Positions 34,870 to 46,549 of a stretch of DNA of 64,000 bases are shown here, one piece after another. The stretch's first letter is position 1. Every line of letters begins with the position of its first letter. Made by a program: the position numbers and the translations under genes. The notes below the pieces were generated by a model. It saw nothing but the letters and a program-made list of their open reading frames with translations. It had not been told where the DNA came from and did not search any database. This stretch comes from Salinicola endophyticus (GTDB lineage Bacteria > Pseudomonadota > Gammaproteobacteria > Pseudomonadales > Halomonadaceae): assembly GCF_003206575.1 (NCBI RefSeq), contig NZ_PZJO01000006.1, positions 1 to 64,000 on the forward strand, read 5' to 3'.

Positions 34870-35787
34870 TCAGGCGGGGGCGGCCATCGCCTGCTTGAGG
34901 TGCGCCACGAAGGCTGCCGTGGCCGCTGGCAGGGTGCGGTTGGTCAGAGTCTGTACCTCGATATGGCGGGCATCCATGCCGGCGTCGACGATGGGGATCG
35001 CCACCAGTCGCTGCTGCGCCAGCCGCTGGCGGATGGAGAGCTCTCCGGCGAGTGCGATGCCGCCGCCGAAGATGGCGCAGTTGAGCATCGACTCTATGTA
35101 GTTGCTGGTGAATACCGAGGTGAAAATCAGATTCTGCTGGCCGCAGCAGATATCGAACAGCTGGCGCAGGGTGGTCTCCGGTGGGGGCAGCAGCATGGCG
35201 TGGGGCTGCAGCTGGGCCAGCTTGAGATGCCGCCTTCCTGCGAGCGGATGCGCCGGAGACATCAGCGCCAGGATTGGTGAGCGCTGGCGATGCTCGACAC
35301 GTACGTCGGGCTGCGGTGCCAGGCTGAAGGTGAGCCCGATATCGACCTCGCCCTCGCGCACCTGGCGGGTCACCTCGGCCGGTGACGCCACGTTGAGCCG
35401 GAACAGAATGCCGGCGTAGTCGTGGCGGAATTCGGCGATCGCCTTGGGCAGAAAATCGACCGCGAACCCCTCCGAACTGGCCAGCCGCACGGTGCCGCGC
35501 TGCAGCCCCCGCAAGCCCTGGATCTCGCCCACCACTCGCTCGCTCTCCAACTGCTGGCGCCGTGCATGCAGCGCCAGCAGCTCACCTGCCGCGCTGGGAA
35601 TCATGCCGCGGGCGCGGCGCTCGAACAGCTGGGTGTCGAGCTCGGTCTCGAGCCGGGCGATCTGACGGCTGATCGCGGAGGCGGCGACGTTGAGATGCGC
35701 CGATGCCTCACTGATGGAGCCCCACTTGATCACCGCCAGGAAGTAGCGCAGGGCGGTCTCCTGCAACGCGCGATGGGAGCTGGCCAT
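34870..35787 (-). CDS. LysR-family regulator of the peptide uptake cluster
   Basis: A 305-residue LysR-type protein with its helix-turn-helix at about residues 18-42 (GSISEASAHLNVAASAISRQIARLE), followed by a two-lobed effector domain. The ATG at 35787 was chosen; the frame extends 17 codons further without conservation. It is divergent from the peptide-binding protein gene with 264 bp between starts. That gap contains nested inverted repeats fit for LysR binding. The likely effector is a peptide or amino acid related to the transported substrate (inference). Confidence 0.9.
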   Translation of the reverse strand: MASSHRALQETALRYFLAVIKWGSISEASAHLNVAASAISRQIARLETELDTQLFERRARGMIPSAAGELLALHARRQQLESERVVGEIQGLRGLQRGTVRLASSEGFAVDFLPKAIAEFRHDYAGILFRLNVASPAEVTRQVREGEVDIGLTFSLAPQPDVRVEHRQRSPILALMSPAHPLAGRRHLKLAQLQPHAMLLPPPETTLRQLFDICCGQQNLIFTSVFTSNYIESMLNCAIFGGGIALAGELSIRQRLAQQRLVAIPIVDAGMDARHIEVQTLTNRTLPAATAAFVAHLKQAMAAPA

Positions 35788-35836
35788 AGTGTGTTGCCCT
35801 GTTTTTATTAAGGTTTGCCGATACGGCAAGGATGCC

Positions 35837-35875
35837 ATCGAAACATGATACTTGTGGCATGTTTTTCCCTTCGAT
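35837..35875. promoter_or_regulatory. Nested inverted repeats, probable LysR binding region
   Basis: The outer arms ATCGAA (35837-35842) and TTCGAT (35870-35875) enclose AAACATG-N10-CATGTTT (35841-35864). The region is 50-90 bp upstream of the LysR ATG and about 180 bp from the transporter gene, in the divergent control region. Confidence 0.55.
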
Positions 35876-36051
35876 AGCTTGATTTTCAGGCTCCCTCTCG
35901 AACGGGGGCGCGCGCCGGCGCCGCTGGCTCATCACCCGACGGCAACCCATCACGGCATTCAAGACGGCGGCATCAATAACGACAAACTCCACGACAATCG
36001 CATCAAAAACGACAGCATCAACGACGACATCTACAACAAGACGAGGTCGAT

Positions 36052-37572
36052 ATGCGCTCCACCACCGTGCTCCAACGCGTGCTGGTCGGCACCACCCTGT
36101 GCTGCCTCTCGCTGCCCGCTCTGGCCGGCAAGGCCAACGACACCCTGGTCTACGCCTCCGATACCGAGCCGGAGAACGTCAGCCCCTACCACAACAACGT
36201 GCGTGAAGGGGTGATCCTCTCCCACCTGGCCTGGGATACCCTGATCTACCGCGATCCGCAGACCAATCAGTATCAGCCGCAGCTGGCCACCGAGTGGCAC
36301 TGGGTCGATCCCACCACCCTGGACATGACCCTGCGCCAGGGGGTGACCTTTCAGAACGGTGAGCCGTTCGATGCCGACGACGTGGTGTTCACCTTCAACT
36401 ACGTGGTCTCGCCCGACTCCAAGGTGGTCACGCGCCAGAACGTCGACTGGATCGAGAGCGTCGAGAAGCGTGGCGACTTCCAGGTGCGCTTCCATCTCAA
36501 GCAGCCGTTCCCGGCGGCGCTGGAGTATCTCTCCGGGCCGACGCCGGTCTATCCCGACGAGTACTTCCAGAAGGTCGGCCTGGCGGAGTTCAGTCGCCAT
36601 CCGATCGGTACCGGCCCCTATCGCATCACCGAGGTGAAACCGGGGGAGGGCGTCAAACTCACGCGTAACCCGGACTACTTCGCCGACAGCCCGCTGGGCC
36701 AGCCGCAGATCGGCAACATCGAGTTCAAGGTGATCCCCGATCAGGACTCCCGCGTGGCCCAGCTGATGACCGGGCAGGTCGACTGGATCTGGCGCGTGCC
36801 CGCGGATCAGGCCGAGCAGATGCAGGGCATGCCCGGCATCACCGTGGCCAGCGGCGAAACCATGCGGGTCGGTTATCTCTCCTTCGATGCCGCCCGGCGC
36901 GAAGCCTCGCCGCTGAGCAAGGTCAAGGTGCGCCAGGCGATCAACTACGCCATCAACCGCCAGGGCATGGCCGACAATCTGGTGCGCGGCGGTAGCCGGC
37001 CGCTCTACGCGCCGTGCTTCCCGGCCCAGTTCGGCTGCGAGACCCAGGACGTGGTCAAGTACGACTACGATCCGGACAAGGCGCGCGCGCTGCTCGCCGA
37101 CGCCGGCTACCCGGACGGCTTCGAGATCGATCTCTACGCCTACCGCGAGCGCGACTACGCCGAGGCGATGATCGGCGACCTGCGCAACGTGGGCATCCGC
37201 GCCAATCTGCGCTTCATGACCTCGGCGGCGCTGCTCGATCAGCAGCGCAGTGGCAACACCGACATGTCGTTCAAGACCTGGGGCTCCTACTCGGTCAACG
37301 ACGCCTCGGCCTTCACCAGCGTCTACTTCGGCGGCGGTGCCGACGATCTGTGGCAGGACCCGCAGGTCGAGGCGTGGCTCAAGACCGCCGATACCTCGGT
37401 CGACCCCGAGGTGCGCCGCGAGAACTATCGTCAGGCGCTGGCACGGATCTCCGAGCAGGCCTACTGGGCGCCGCTGTTCTCCTACTCGACCTACTACGCC
37501 TACACCTCGGATCTCAACTTCACCCCCTATCCGGACGAGCTGCCGCGCTTCGTCGAGGCGAGCTGGAAGTGA
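36052..37572 (+). CDS. Peptide ABC transporter substrate-binding protein (family 5)
   Basis: A 506-residue periplasmic binding protein of the DppA/OppA class. The signal peptide runs to about residue 25 (ends SLPALAG). The mature start NDTLVYASDTEPENVSPYHNN and the VREGVILSHLAWDTLIYRD / LATEWHWVDPTTLDMTLRQGVTFQNGEPFDADDVVFTFN segment are diagnostic of family 5. It captures dipeptides or short peptides for the permease genes that follow. A GAGGT site precedes the ATG. It is the first gene of the uptake operon, with 141 bp before the permease gene. Exact peptide preference is not predictable. Confidence 0.93.
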   Translation: MRSTTVLQRVLVGTTLCCLSLPALAGKANDTLVYASDTEPENVSPYHNNVREGVILSHLAWDTLIYRDPQTNQYQPQLATEWHWVDPTTLDMTLRQGVTFQNGEPFDADDVVFTFNYVVSPDSKVVTRQNVDWIESVEKRGDFQVRFHLKQPFPAALEYLSGPTPVYPDEYFQKVGLAEFSRHPIGTGPYRITEVKPGEGVKLTRNPDYFADSPLGQPQIGNIEFKVIPDQDSRVAQLMTGQVDWIWRVPADQAEQMQGMPGITVASGETMRVGYLSFDAARREASPLSKVKVRQAINYAINRQGMADNLVRGGSRPLYAPCFPAQFGCETQDVVKYDYDPDKARALLADAGYPDGFEIDLYAYRERDYAEAMIGDLRNVGIRANLRFMTSAALLDQQRSGNTDMSFKTWGSYSVNDASAFTSVYFGGGADDLWQDPQVEAWLKTADTSVDPEVRRENYRQALARISEQAYWAPLFSYSTYYAYTSDLNFTPYPDELPRFVEASWK

Positions 37573-37713
37573 TCCGGCTGTCGTGAGGCCGCGCCCCGGT
37601 CAGCGCCGGGGCGTTTGAGAGCCGTCGCGACGCGCTGGGTGACGATTGGGGGGCGCAAGGGTCGACGCGAGCGTCGACAGGCGTCAGGAGAGACGGGGAG
37701 AGGCGTTTAGCTT

Positions 37714-38631
37714 ATGGGCACATTCATCGTGCGCCGCCTGCTGGTGGCGCTGGGGGTGGCACTGACCATCTCGGTGGTCAGCTTCATGCTGCTGCATCTG
37801 TCGGGGGATCTGGCGACTTCGATCGCCGGGCCGGAGGCGACCGCCGAACAGGTCGCGCAGATCCGCGTCGAGTATGGGCTCGACCGGCCGATCGTGAGCC
37901 AGTATCTCGACTGGCTGGGCGGGGCGCTGCAGTTCGATTTCGGGCGCTCCTACTACTACCAGAGCACGGTGATCGACCTGATCGTCGAGCGCATGCCGAT
38001 CACCCTGACCCTGGGCGGCCTGGCGCTGGGGCTGGCGGTGTGCATCTCGATTCCGCTTGGGGTGGTCGCCGCGCTCAAGCGCGACAGCTGGGTCGACCGC
38101 CTGGCGCTGCTGTTCGCGGTGGTGGGGCAGGCGATGCCGAGCTTCTGGTTTGGCCTGACCCTGATCGTGGTCTTCGCGGTCACGCTCAAGTGGCTACCGG
38201 CGGCGGGCAGCGGGGGGCTGGAGCACTTCATCCTGCCGGCGATCGCGCTCGGCTACTACGCCACCCCGGCGATGATGCGCCTGACCCGCACCGGCATGCT
38301 CGAGGTGCTGGAGTCGGACTATATCCGCACCGCCCGTGCCAAGGGGCTCTCGACCACCTCGGTGATCTTCAAGCACGCCCTGCGCAACGCCATCATCCCG
38401 GTGGTGGCGCTGGCCGCGGTGGAGCTCGGCTTCATGCTCGGCGGCTCGGTGGTGATCGAGTCGGTGTTCTCCCTCGGTGGGCTGGGGCAGCTTGCCTGGG
38501 ACGCCATCTCGCGCAACGACTATCCGGTGGTGCAGGCGGTGGTGCTGATCATTGCGCTGTTCTACATCGTGCTGACGCTGCTGGCGGATGTCGCCAACGC
38601 GGCGCTCGATCCGCGCATCCGTACCCGCTGA
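37714..38631 (+). CDS. Peptide ABC transporter permease (DppB-like)
   Basis: A 305-residue inner-membrane permease with six membrane helices. It has the typical N-terminus FIVRRLLVALGVALTISVVSFMLLHLSGD, RVEYGLDRPIVSQYLDWL and the EAA loop YIRTARAKGLSTTSVIFKHALRNAIIPVV that contacts the ATPase. It pairs with the next permease to form the membrane channel. It stops 10 bp before the next gene. Confidence 0.94.
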   Translation: MGTFIVRRLLVALGVALTISVVSFMLLHLSGDLATSIAGPEATAEQVAQIRVEYGLDRPIVSQYLDWLGGALQFDFGRSYYYQSTVIDLIVERMPITLTLGGLALGLAVCISIPLGVVAALKRDSWVDRLALLFAVVGQAMPSFWFGLTLIVVFAVTLKWLPAAGSGGLEHFILPAIALGYYATPAMMRLTRTGMLEVLESDYIRTARAKGLSTTSVIFKHALRNAIIPVVALAAVELGFMLGGSVVIESVFSLGGLGQLAWDAISRNDYPVVQAVVLIIALFYIVLTLLADVANAALDPRIRTR

Positions 38632-38641
38632 GGAGCTCGCC

Positions 38642-39588
38642 ATGACCGTTTCGACTTCGACGACGTCTCGCCCCTCGCGGGCCCCCGCCGCCGGTGGCCG
38701 TGCCCGCGCCCTGGGCGAGCTGCCGCTGCCACGACCGGCCTGGTCGAGGGTGACCCGCAAGATGTTCGGCCACCGTGGCCTGGCGATCGGCCTGGTCTGC
38801 GTCGGGCTGGCGGTGCTGGTGGCGCTGTTCGCGCCGCTGCTGGCGCCCCACGACCCGTACTTCCAGGACATTTCCAACCGCATGGTGCCACCGGTATGGC
38901 ACGACAAGGGCAGCTGGACCCACGTGCTGGGCACCGACAAGCTGGGGCGCGACTATCTCAGCCGACTGATCTACGGCACCCGCATCTCGCTCACCATCGG
39001 GCTGGTGGCCGCACTAATCTCGGGGGTGATCGGCACCACCCTGGGGGTGCTCGCCGGCTACTTCGGTGGCCGTGTCGACGCCTTCATCAGCTACATCATC
39101 ACCACCCGGCTGGCGATGCCGGTGGTGCTGGTGGCGCTGGCGCTGGCCTCGCTCACCGGCGGCTCGCTGACCACCGTGATCGTACTGCTGGGGCTACTGC
39201 TGTGGGACCGCTTCGCGGTGGTCTCGCGCTCGGTGACCCAGCAACTGCGCGATGCCGAGTACGTCTATGCCGCGCGCACCCTGGGCTGTTCGCTGCCCTA
39301 CATCCTGGTGCGCGAAATCCTGCCCAACATCGCCGGGGCGCTGATCGTGGTGATCACCCTGGAGATGGCCCACGCCATCCTGCTCGAAGCGACGCTGTCG
39401 TTTCTGGGCATGGGCGTGCAGCCGCCGCTGCCCTCCTGGGGGCTGATGGTCGCCGAGGGCAAGGCCTACATGTTCTTTCAGCCGTGGGTGATCGCGATTC
39501 CCGGCGTGGCGCTGTTCGTGCTGGTGCTGGCGATCAACCTGCTGGGTGACGGATTGCGCGACCTCAACGCACCGGGAGGGCGTAACTG

Positions 39589-39589
<1 letters not shown>
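38642..39589 (+). CDS. Peptide ABC transporter permease (DppC-like)
   Basis: A 315-residue permease with a cytoplasmic N-terminal extension of about 45 residues, six helices, the DppC-type segment VLGTDKLGRDYLSRLIYGTRISL and the EAA loop EYVYAARTLGCSLPYILVREILPNI. AGGAG precedes the ATG at 38642. Its stop overlaps the ATPase start by one base (TGATG), so translation is coupled. Confidence 0.94.
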
Positions 39590-40607
<1,018 letters not shown>

Positions 40608-40611
<4 letters not shown>

Positions 40612-41642
40612 ACGCGCTATCGTCCGCCGGCGCGCTGGCCGATCTGGCTGGCGCCGGCCCTGACACCGATACCGACATCGATACCATGCCAGCGCTCGAG
40701 CTGTGCGCACTCTCCAAGCGTTTCACCCTGGGTGGCGGGCTGTTCAAGCGCGGCCGCGCGCTGCAGGCGGTGAGCGAGGTCTCGCTGGCGATCCCGCGTG
40801 GCCAGGTGATGGGGCTGGTCGGCGAGTCCGGCTGCGGCAAGAGCACCCTGGCCAAGATGCTGCTGGGGCTGACCACGCCCAGCGCCGGTGAGGTGCGCGT
40901 CGACGGCCGCCCGCTGGGGGACGCCGGGCAGAAGGCGCTGGCGCGGCATATCCAGCCGATCTTCCAGGACCCCTACTCGTCGCTCAATCCGCGCAAGCGG
41001 GTGGCCGCGATCGTCGAGCTGCCGCTGCGCGTGCATGGCATAGGCACCCCGCGCGAGCGTGCCCGGCGGGTTGCCGAGACGCTCGACCTGGTGGGCCTGC
41101 CCAAGCGGGCCGCCGAACAGTTCCCGGGGCAGCTCTCCGGGGGCCAGCGTCAGCGCGTGGCGATCGCCCGGGCGCTGATCATGCGTCCTGACATCGTGAT
41201 CTGCGACGAGCCCACCTCGGCGCTGGATGTGTCGGTGCAGGCGCAGATTCTCAATCTGCTGCTCGATCTCAAGCAGGAGTTCGGGCTGACCTATCTGTTC
41301 ATCAGCCACGATCTGGCGGTGGTCGAGCATTTGGTCGACCGGGTGGCGGTGATGTATCTGGGGCGGATCGTCGAGGAGGGCAGTCGCGAGCAGATCTTCG
41401 CCGCCCCGCGCCACCCCTACACCCAGGCGCTGCTGGCCTCGGCACTGACGCCGGAGCCCGGGCTGGGGGTGCCGGACATCGGCCTGGGCGACGTCATGCC
41501 CGACCCCAGCAACCCGCCCAGCGGCTGTGCCTTTCATCCGCGCTGCCCCAAGGCCCAGGCGCTGTGCCGCGAGACTCGTCCGGCGCTCGTCACCGACACT
41601 GCCGGCGCAACTCGCGTCGCCTGTCACTTCGCCTCGGCCTGA
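40608..41642 (+). CDS. Peptide ABC transporter ATP-binding protein (DppF-like)
   Basis: A 344-residue ATPase. After a non-conserved, aspartate-rich leader of about 27 residues come Walker A GESGCGKST, signature LSGGQRQR, Walker B VICDEPTSALD and the H-loop FISHDLAVV. The C-terminal domain holds the cysteine pattern CAFHPRCPKAQALC. It completes the five-part importer. GGAG lies 8 bases before the ATG. Confidence 0.94.
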
Positions 41643-41696
41643 GCGGGGCGCAGCAGGGCAGTCGAGGCTCTTTTTTATTCAATGCGAGGACACTGA

Positions 41697-43121
41697 ATGT
41701 CACGTCAACAAGCGCTCGCCAGCGTCTACAAGGGATTCGACGAGGGCGAGTTTCGCCGCCAGCTGGCGGCCCGGGTCGCGGTGCGCAGCGACAGCCAGAG
41801 CGGCGACGGTAATGCCGAACTCGAGCGCTATCTGACCGAGTGCATCATCCCCGATCTCGAGCGGCTCGGCTTCACCTGGGAGATCGTCGCCAACCCGGAG
41901 CCGGGCTATGGCCCACTGCTGCTGGCCGAGCGTCACGAAGCCGATGCGGCCCTGTGCGTACTCACCTATGGCCACGGTGACGTGGTGCGCGGCTATGACG
42001 CCCAGTGGCGCGAGGGGCTGTCGCCGTGGCAGGTGACGGTGGAGGGGGAGCGTTGGTACGGCCGTGGCACCGCCGACAACAAGGGCCAGCACAGCGTCAA
42101 CCTGGCTGCGCTGGCGGCGGTCATCGAAGCGCGTGGCGGGCGCCTGGGCTACACCGTCAAGCTGGTGCTGGAGATGGGTGAAGAGACCGGCTCGCCTGGT
42201 CTCAAGGCGATCTGCGAGGCCTACCGGGAACGCCTGGCGGCGGACCTGTTCATCGCCTCCGACGGCCCGCGGCTGGCGGCGGACGCGCCGACCCTGTTCC
42301 TCGGCTCCCGCGGCTCGTTCAACTTCGATCTGCGCCTGCATGCCCGCGACGGGGCCCACCACTCGGGCAACTGGGGCGGGGTACTGGCCAATCCCGCCAC
42401 GCGCCTGGCCAACGCCTGGGCCTCGCTGGTCGATGCCGATGGCCGGATTCTGGTCGCGGGACTGCGCCCGCCGGCCATCCCCGCCGCGGTGAAGCAGGCG
42501 CTGGCGGCGCTGGAAGTCGGCACCACCCCAGGCGACCCGGCGCTGGCCGAGGGCTGGGGCGAGCCGGGGCTGACCCCCGCCGAGCGCCTGTTCGCCTGGA
42601 ACACCCTGGAGCTCCTGGCGTTCAAGGCCGGCAACCCCGAGGCCCCGGCCAACGCCATCCCCGGCGAAGCCTACGCCCACGCCCAGCTGCGCTACGTGGT
42701 CGGCAGCGATCAGGAGAATTTCCTGCGGCATCTGCGCCTGCATCTGGATGCCTGCGGTTTCGATGACGTCGAGGTGAGCGCCGCGCGGGTGTCGCAGATG
42801 CGTGCGACCCGGCTCGACCCGGACGACCCCTGGGTCGGCTGGGCGCTGGATTCGATCCACGCCTCCAGCGGCAAGACCCCGACGCTGCTGCCCAATCTGG
42901 GCGGCTCGCTGCCCAACGATGTCTTCGCCGAGACACTTGAGCTGCCCACCCTGTGGGTGCCGCACTCCTACCCGGCGTGTTCGCAGCACGCCCCCGACGA
43001 GCACGCCCTGGCCAGCATCCTGCGTGAGGGGCTGGGCATCATGGCCGGGCTGTGGTGGGATCTGGGCGAACAGGGCGCGAGCGTGCATGCCGCGCGCACG
43101 GCCGCCAGGAGAAATGCATGA
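41697..43121 (+). CDS. M20-family metallopeptidase, larger type
   Basis: A 474-residue zinc peptidase. Metal-ligand regions are LTYGHGDVVRG (His and Asp), WYGRGTADNKGQ (bridging Asp) and LEMGEETGSPG (catalytic and ligand Glu); a further ligand lies near the end at VPHSYPACSQHAPDEH. No signal peptide, so it acts in the cytoplasm. Located 54 bp after the transporter operon, it probably hydrolyses imported dipeptides. Its stop overlaps the next M20 gene (ATGA). Confidence 0.9.
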   Translation: MSRQQALASVYKGFDEGEFRRQLAARVAVRSDSQSGDGNAELERYLTECIIPDLERLGFTWEIVANPEPGYGPLLLAERHEADAALCVLTYGHGDVVRGYDAQWREGLSPWQVTVEGERWYGRGTADNKGQHSVNLAALAAVIEARGGRLGYTVKLVLEMGEETGSPGLKAICEAYRERLAADLFIASDGPRLAADAPTLFLGSRGSFNFDLRLHARDGAHHSGNWGGVLANPATRLANAWASLVDADGRILVAGLRPPAIPAAVKQALAALEVGTTPGDPALAEGWGEPGLTPAERLFAWNTLELLAFKAGNPEAPANAIPGEAYAHAQLRYVVGSDQENFLRHLRLHLDACGFDDVEVSAARVSQMRATRLDPDDPWVGWALDSIHASSGKTPTLLPNLGGSLPNDVFAETLELPTLWVPHSYPACSQHAPDEHALASILREGLGIMAGLWWDLGEQGASVHAARTAARRNA

Positions 43122-44302
43122 GCGAGATGACCCACGACACCCGCCTGGCGCTTGCCGAAGACTGGCTGGCGGCGCAGCGCGCGGCGATGGAGACCTGCCT
43201 GGAGACGCTGGTCAACATCGACTCCAACAGCTACGACAAGGCCGGCACCGATGCCGTCGCCGACGCCATTGCCGGCTGGTGCGAGGCCGATGGCATCGCG
43301 TTCGAACGCACGCCACGTGAGAATGCCGGGGACATTCTCGAAGCGCGCCTGCCGGCTGCCACCGATGGCGCCGGCGGCCACGTGCTGCTGATGGGGCACC
43401 GCGACACCGTCTTCCCGCGTGGCACGGTGGCGGAGCGCGGCTACACCCGGCAGGGCGATCTCGCCTATGGCCCCGGGGTCGCCGACATGAAGGCGGGCCT
43501 GGTGCTCAATCTCTTCGTGCTGCGGGCGCTGAAGCGTGCCGGCGGGCTGCCGTTCGCGGTGCATGCGCTGTTCACCGCCGACGAGGAGATCGGCTCGCTG
43601 GACGGCACGGCGTTCATCCGCGCTGCCGCCGAGGGCGCACGGGCGGTGTTCAACGCCGAACCCGGGCGGATCAGCGGCAACGTGGTGACCGCGCGCAAGG
43701 GCGGTGCCGCCTTCCGCATCGAAGTGAGCGGGCGCGCCGCCCATTCGGGGGTGAGCCACCAGGATGGCGCCAGCGCGATCGAGGCGCTGGCGCGCAAGAT
43801 CGTCAAGCTGCATGCGCTGACCGACTACGCCAGCGGCGTGACCACCAACGTCGGTGTGATCGAGGGTGGCGTGTCGCGCAACACCGTGGCGCCGGCGGCG
43901 AGTGCGCAGCTCGACACCCGCTTCGTCGACAACGCTCAGCGCGAGGCGCTGTTCCAGGCCATCGCGGCGATCGTCGCCGAGGAGGAGGTCCCCGGTACTC
44001 GGGCCACGCTCACCCAGACCTCTGGCTTCCTGCCGCTGGAGCCGGAGATGAGCGCGGCGCTGTTCGCACGCTACCAGGTCCAGGCGGCACGGCTGGGCTT
44101 CGCCGTCGAGGGCGAGTTCACCGGCGGCTGCTCGGATGCCGGCACCACCGCCAGCCTGGGCGTACCCACGCTGTGTGGCACCGGGCCGGTCGGAGCCAAG
44201 ATGCATACCGACGAGGAGTACTGCCGGCTGGAGACCTGCGTGCCCCGGGCCCAGGCGGTGGCGGCGACGATTCTCGATCTGGCCGCCGAGGTCGAGCGCT
44301 GA
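43118..44302 (+). CDS. M20-family metallopeptidase, CPG2/ArgE-like
   Basis: A 394-residue zinc hydrolase related to glutamate carboxypeptidase. Metal and catalytic motifs are LLMGHRDTVFP, GPGVADMKAG, FTADEEIGS (catalytic Glu pair), the dimer-lid AAHSGVSHQDGASAIEALA and, near the end, GPVGAKMHTDEEY (last ligand His). AGGAG precedes the ATG. Translation is coupled to the previous M20 gene, so two peptidases of different specificity work together after peptide uptake. Confidence 0.92.
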   Translation: MSEMTHDTRLALAEDWLAAQRAAMETCLETLVNIDSNSYDKAGTDAVADAIAGWCEADGIAFERTPRENAGDILEARLPAATDGAGGHVLLMGHRDTVFPRGTVAERGYTRQGDLAYGPGVADMKAGLVLNLFVLRALKRAGGLPFAVHALFTADEEIGSLDGTAFIRAAAEGARAVFNAEPGRISGNVVTARKGGAAFRIEVSGRAAHSGVSHQDGASAIEALARKIVKLHALTDYASGVTTNVGVIEGGVSRNTVAPAASAQLDTRFVDNAQREALFQAIAAIVAEEEVPGTRATLTQTSGFLPLEPEMSAALFARYQVQAARLGFAVEGEFTGGCSDAGTTASLGVPTLCGTGPVGAKMHTDEEYCRLETCVPRAQAVAATILDLAAEVER

Positions 44303-44335
44303 GCGCGTTTCACGGTCGCACCTCGTGGCCTCGGC

Positions 44336-45413
<1,078 letters not shown>

Positions 45414-45560
45414 GTGATAGACGCCCGGTGCCGACGTCATACGGCTCTGCTACCATCGTCGACACTTTTCTCGACGGCCGACTCCGCTGCACCGGAGCGC
45501 GTCGACGCTCACTTCGTTCTCGATCGAGGGCGGTCGTCGTGGCGACCGCGACAGGTTCCG

Positions 45561-45938
45561 ATGAAATCAAGTTCGCGCAAGACCGGCTTTCGCCACCTGA
45601 TCCACTCCACCGGTTACTCGCTCAAGGGGCTGGTCGCCGCCTTTCGGAATGAGACCGCCTTCCGCCAGGAGCTGGCGCTGTGTGCGGTCCTGGTGCCGTT
45701 CGCCTGGTGGATCGGCAAGGACCCGGTGGAGTGGCTGGTGCTGGTGGGCAGCTGTGTGTTCGTGTTGATCGTCGAGCTGCTCAACAGCGCCGTGGAGACG
45801 GTGGTCGACCGTATCGGTCCGGAGCACCACGAGCTTTCCGGGCGGGCCAAGGATATCGGCTCCGCCGCGGTGATGCTGGCGCTGGGCATGGCCGCCACCA
45901 CCTGGGGTCTGCTGGCGTGGGACAAGTTCGCCGGCTGA
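45561..45938 (+). CDS. dgkA: Diacylglycerol kinase
   Basis: A 125-residue inner-membrane enzyme that phosphorylates diacylglycerol, recycling the lipid left by envelope glycan synthesis. Three membrane helices and the conserved family motif VELLNSAVETVVDRIGPEHHELSGRAKDIGSAAV are present, with the catalytic Glu in the E-x-x-N-S-A-x-E segment. An amphipathic N-terminus (HSTGYSLKGLVAAFRNETAFRQEL) is typical. The ATG at 45561 was chosen because it fits the family length; the frame extends upstream to 45336 without similarity. Confidence 0.95.
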   Translation: MKSSSRKTGFRHLIHSTGYSLKGLVAAFRNETAFRQELALCAVLVPFAWWIGKDPVEWLVLVGSCVFVLIVELLNSAVETVVDRIGPEHHELSGRAKDIGSAAVMLALGMAATTWGLLAWDKFAG

Positions 45939-45964
45939 CGCACGCGGTACTGTTCAGATTTCGC

Positions 45965-46549
45965 CTAGCCGGGCAGATCCTGGGGCCGGTCGACGTCGCG
46001 GCGAACGCCGGGGTCGTCCAGCTCGACCGTCTGCACCGCGTGCTGGCGCCGGGCGAGCACGGCGCGCGCACCTTCGCCGGTCTTTAGCTGGGCCAGCTCC
46101 GGCCACCAGTGGCGGCCGAAGATCACCGGATGCCCGCGCTGACCGGCGTAGCAGGGCACCACGATCGCCGTGGCGCTGGCCCGGGCGTTCAACTGCGCAC
46201 AGCTCGCCGCGCTCAGCCATGGCATGTCGCCGAGGATCACCGCCGCAGCGGTGGCGTCGGGCTCGCCTGTCAGCAACTGACGAAAGGCGTCGCCCAGGCT
46301 GGCCCCCAGCCCATGGGCGGCCGCGGGGGCGCTCAGCACCGGCGTGTTCGGCGCCAGGCCCAGCGCGGCGGGCGTTTCGTCCGGGCGCAGCACCACGTAG
46401 TGGCGCGGATAGGCCGCGGCCGTTGCAGCCAGGGTGGTGGCGAGCAGGGTGCGGCCGTCGGCCAGCGGCTGGCGGCGCTTGTCACTGCCGAAGCGGCGAC
46501 CGACCCCGGCCGCCATGATCAGTGCCGCCAGCGTCGGCTCAGAGCGCAT
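45965..46549 (-). CDS. Molybdenum-cofactor nucleotidyltransferase-like protein (MocA/MobA family)
   Basis: A 194-residue NTP-transferase fold protein. The N-terminal signature LAALIMAAGVGRRFGSDKRRQPL binds the nucleotide, VILGDMPWLS is the metal-binding DMP region, and VVPCYAGQRGHPVIFGRHWW is typical of the MocA subgroup, which makes molybdopterin cytosine dinucleotide. The start at 46549 overlaps the end of xdhC by 11 bp, so the two are coupled and probably serve one molybdoenzyme. No such enzyme gene is in this window. Confidence 0.88.
   Translation of the reverse strand: MRSEPTLAALIMAAGVGRRFGSDKRRQPLADGRTLLATTLAATAAAYPRHYVVLRPDETPAALGLAPNTPVLSAPAAAHGLGASLGDAFRQLLTGEPDATAAAVILGDMPWLSAASCAQLNARASATAIVVPCYAGQRGHPVIFGRHWWPELAQLKTGEGARAVLARRQHAVQTVELDDPGVRRDVDRPQDLPG

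Noticed and set aside
35935-36030. Possible CRISPR-like short repeats
   Set aside because: Units vary in sequence and spacing, and there are no equal-length spacers or cas genes.
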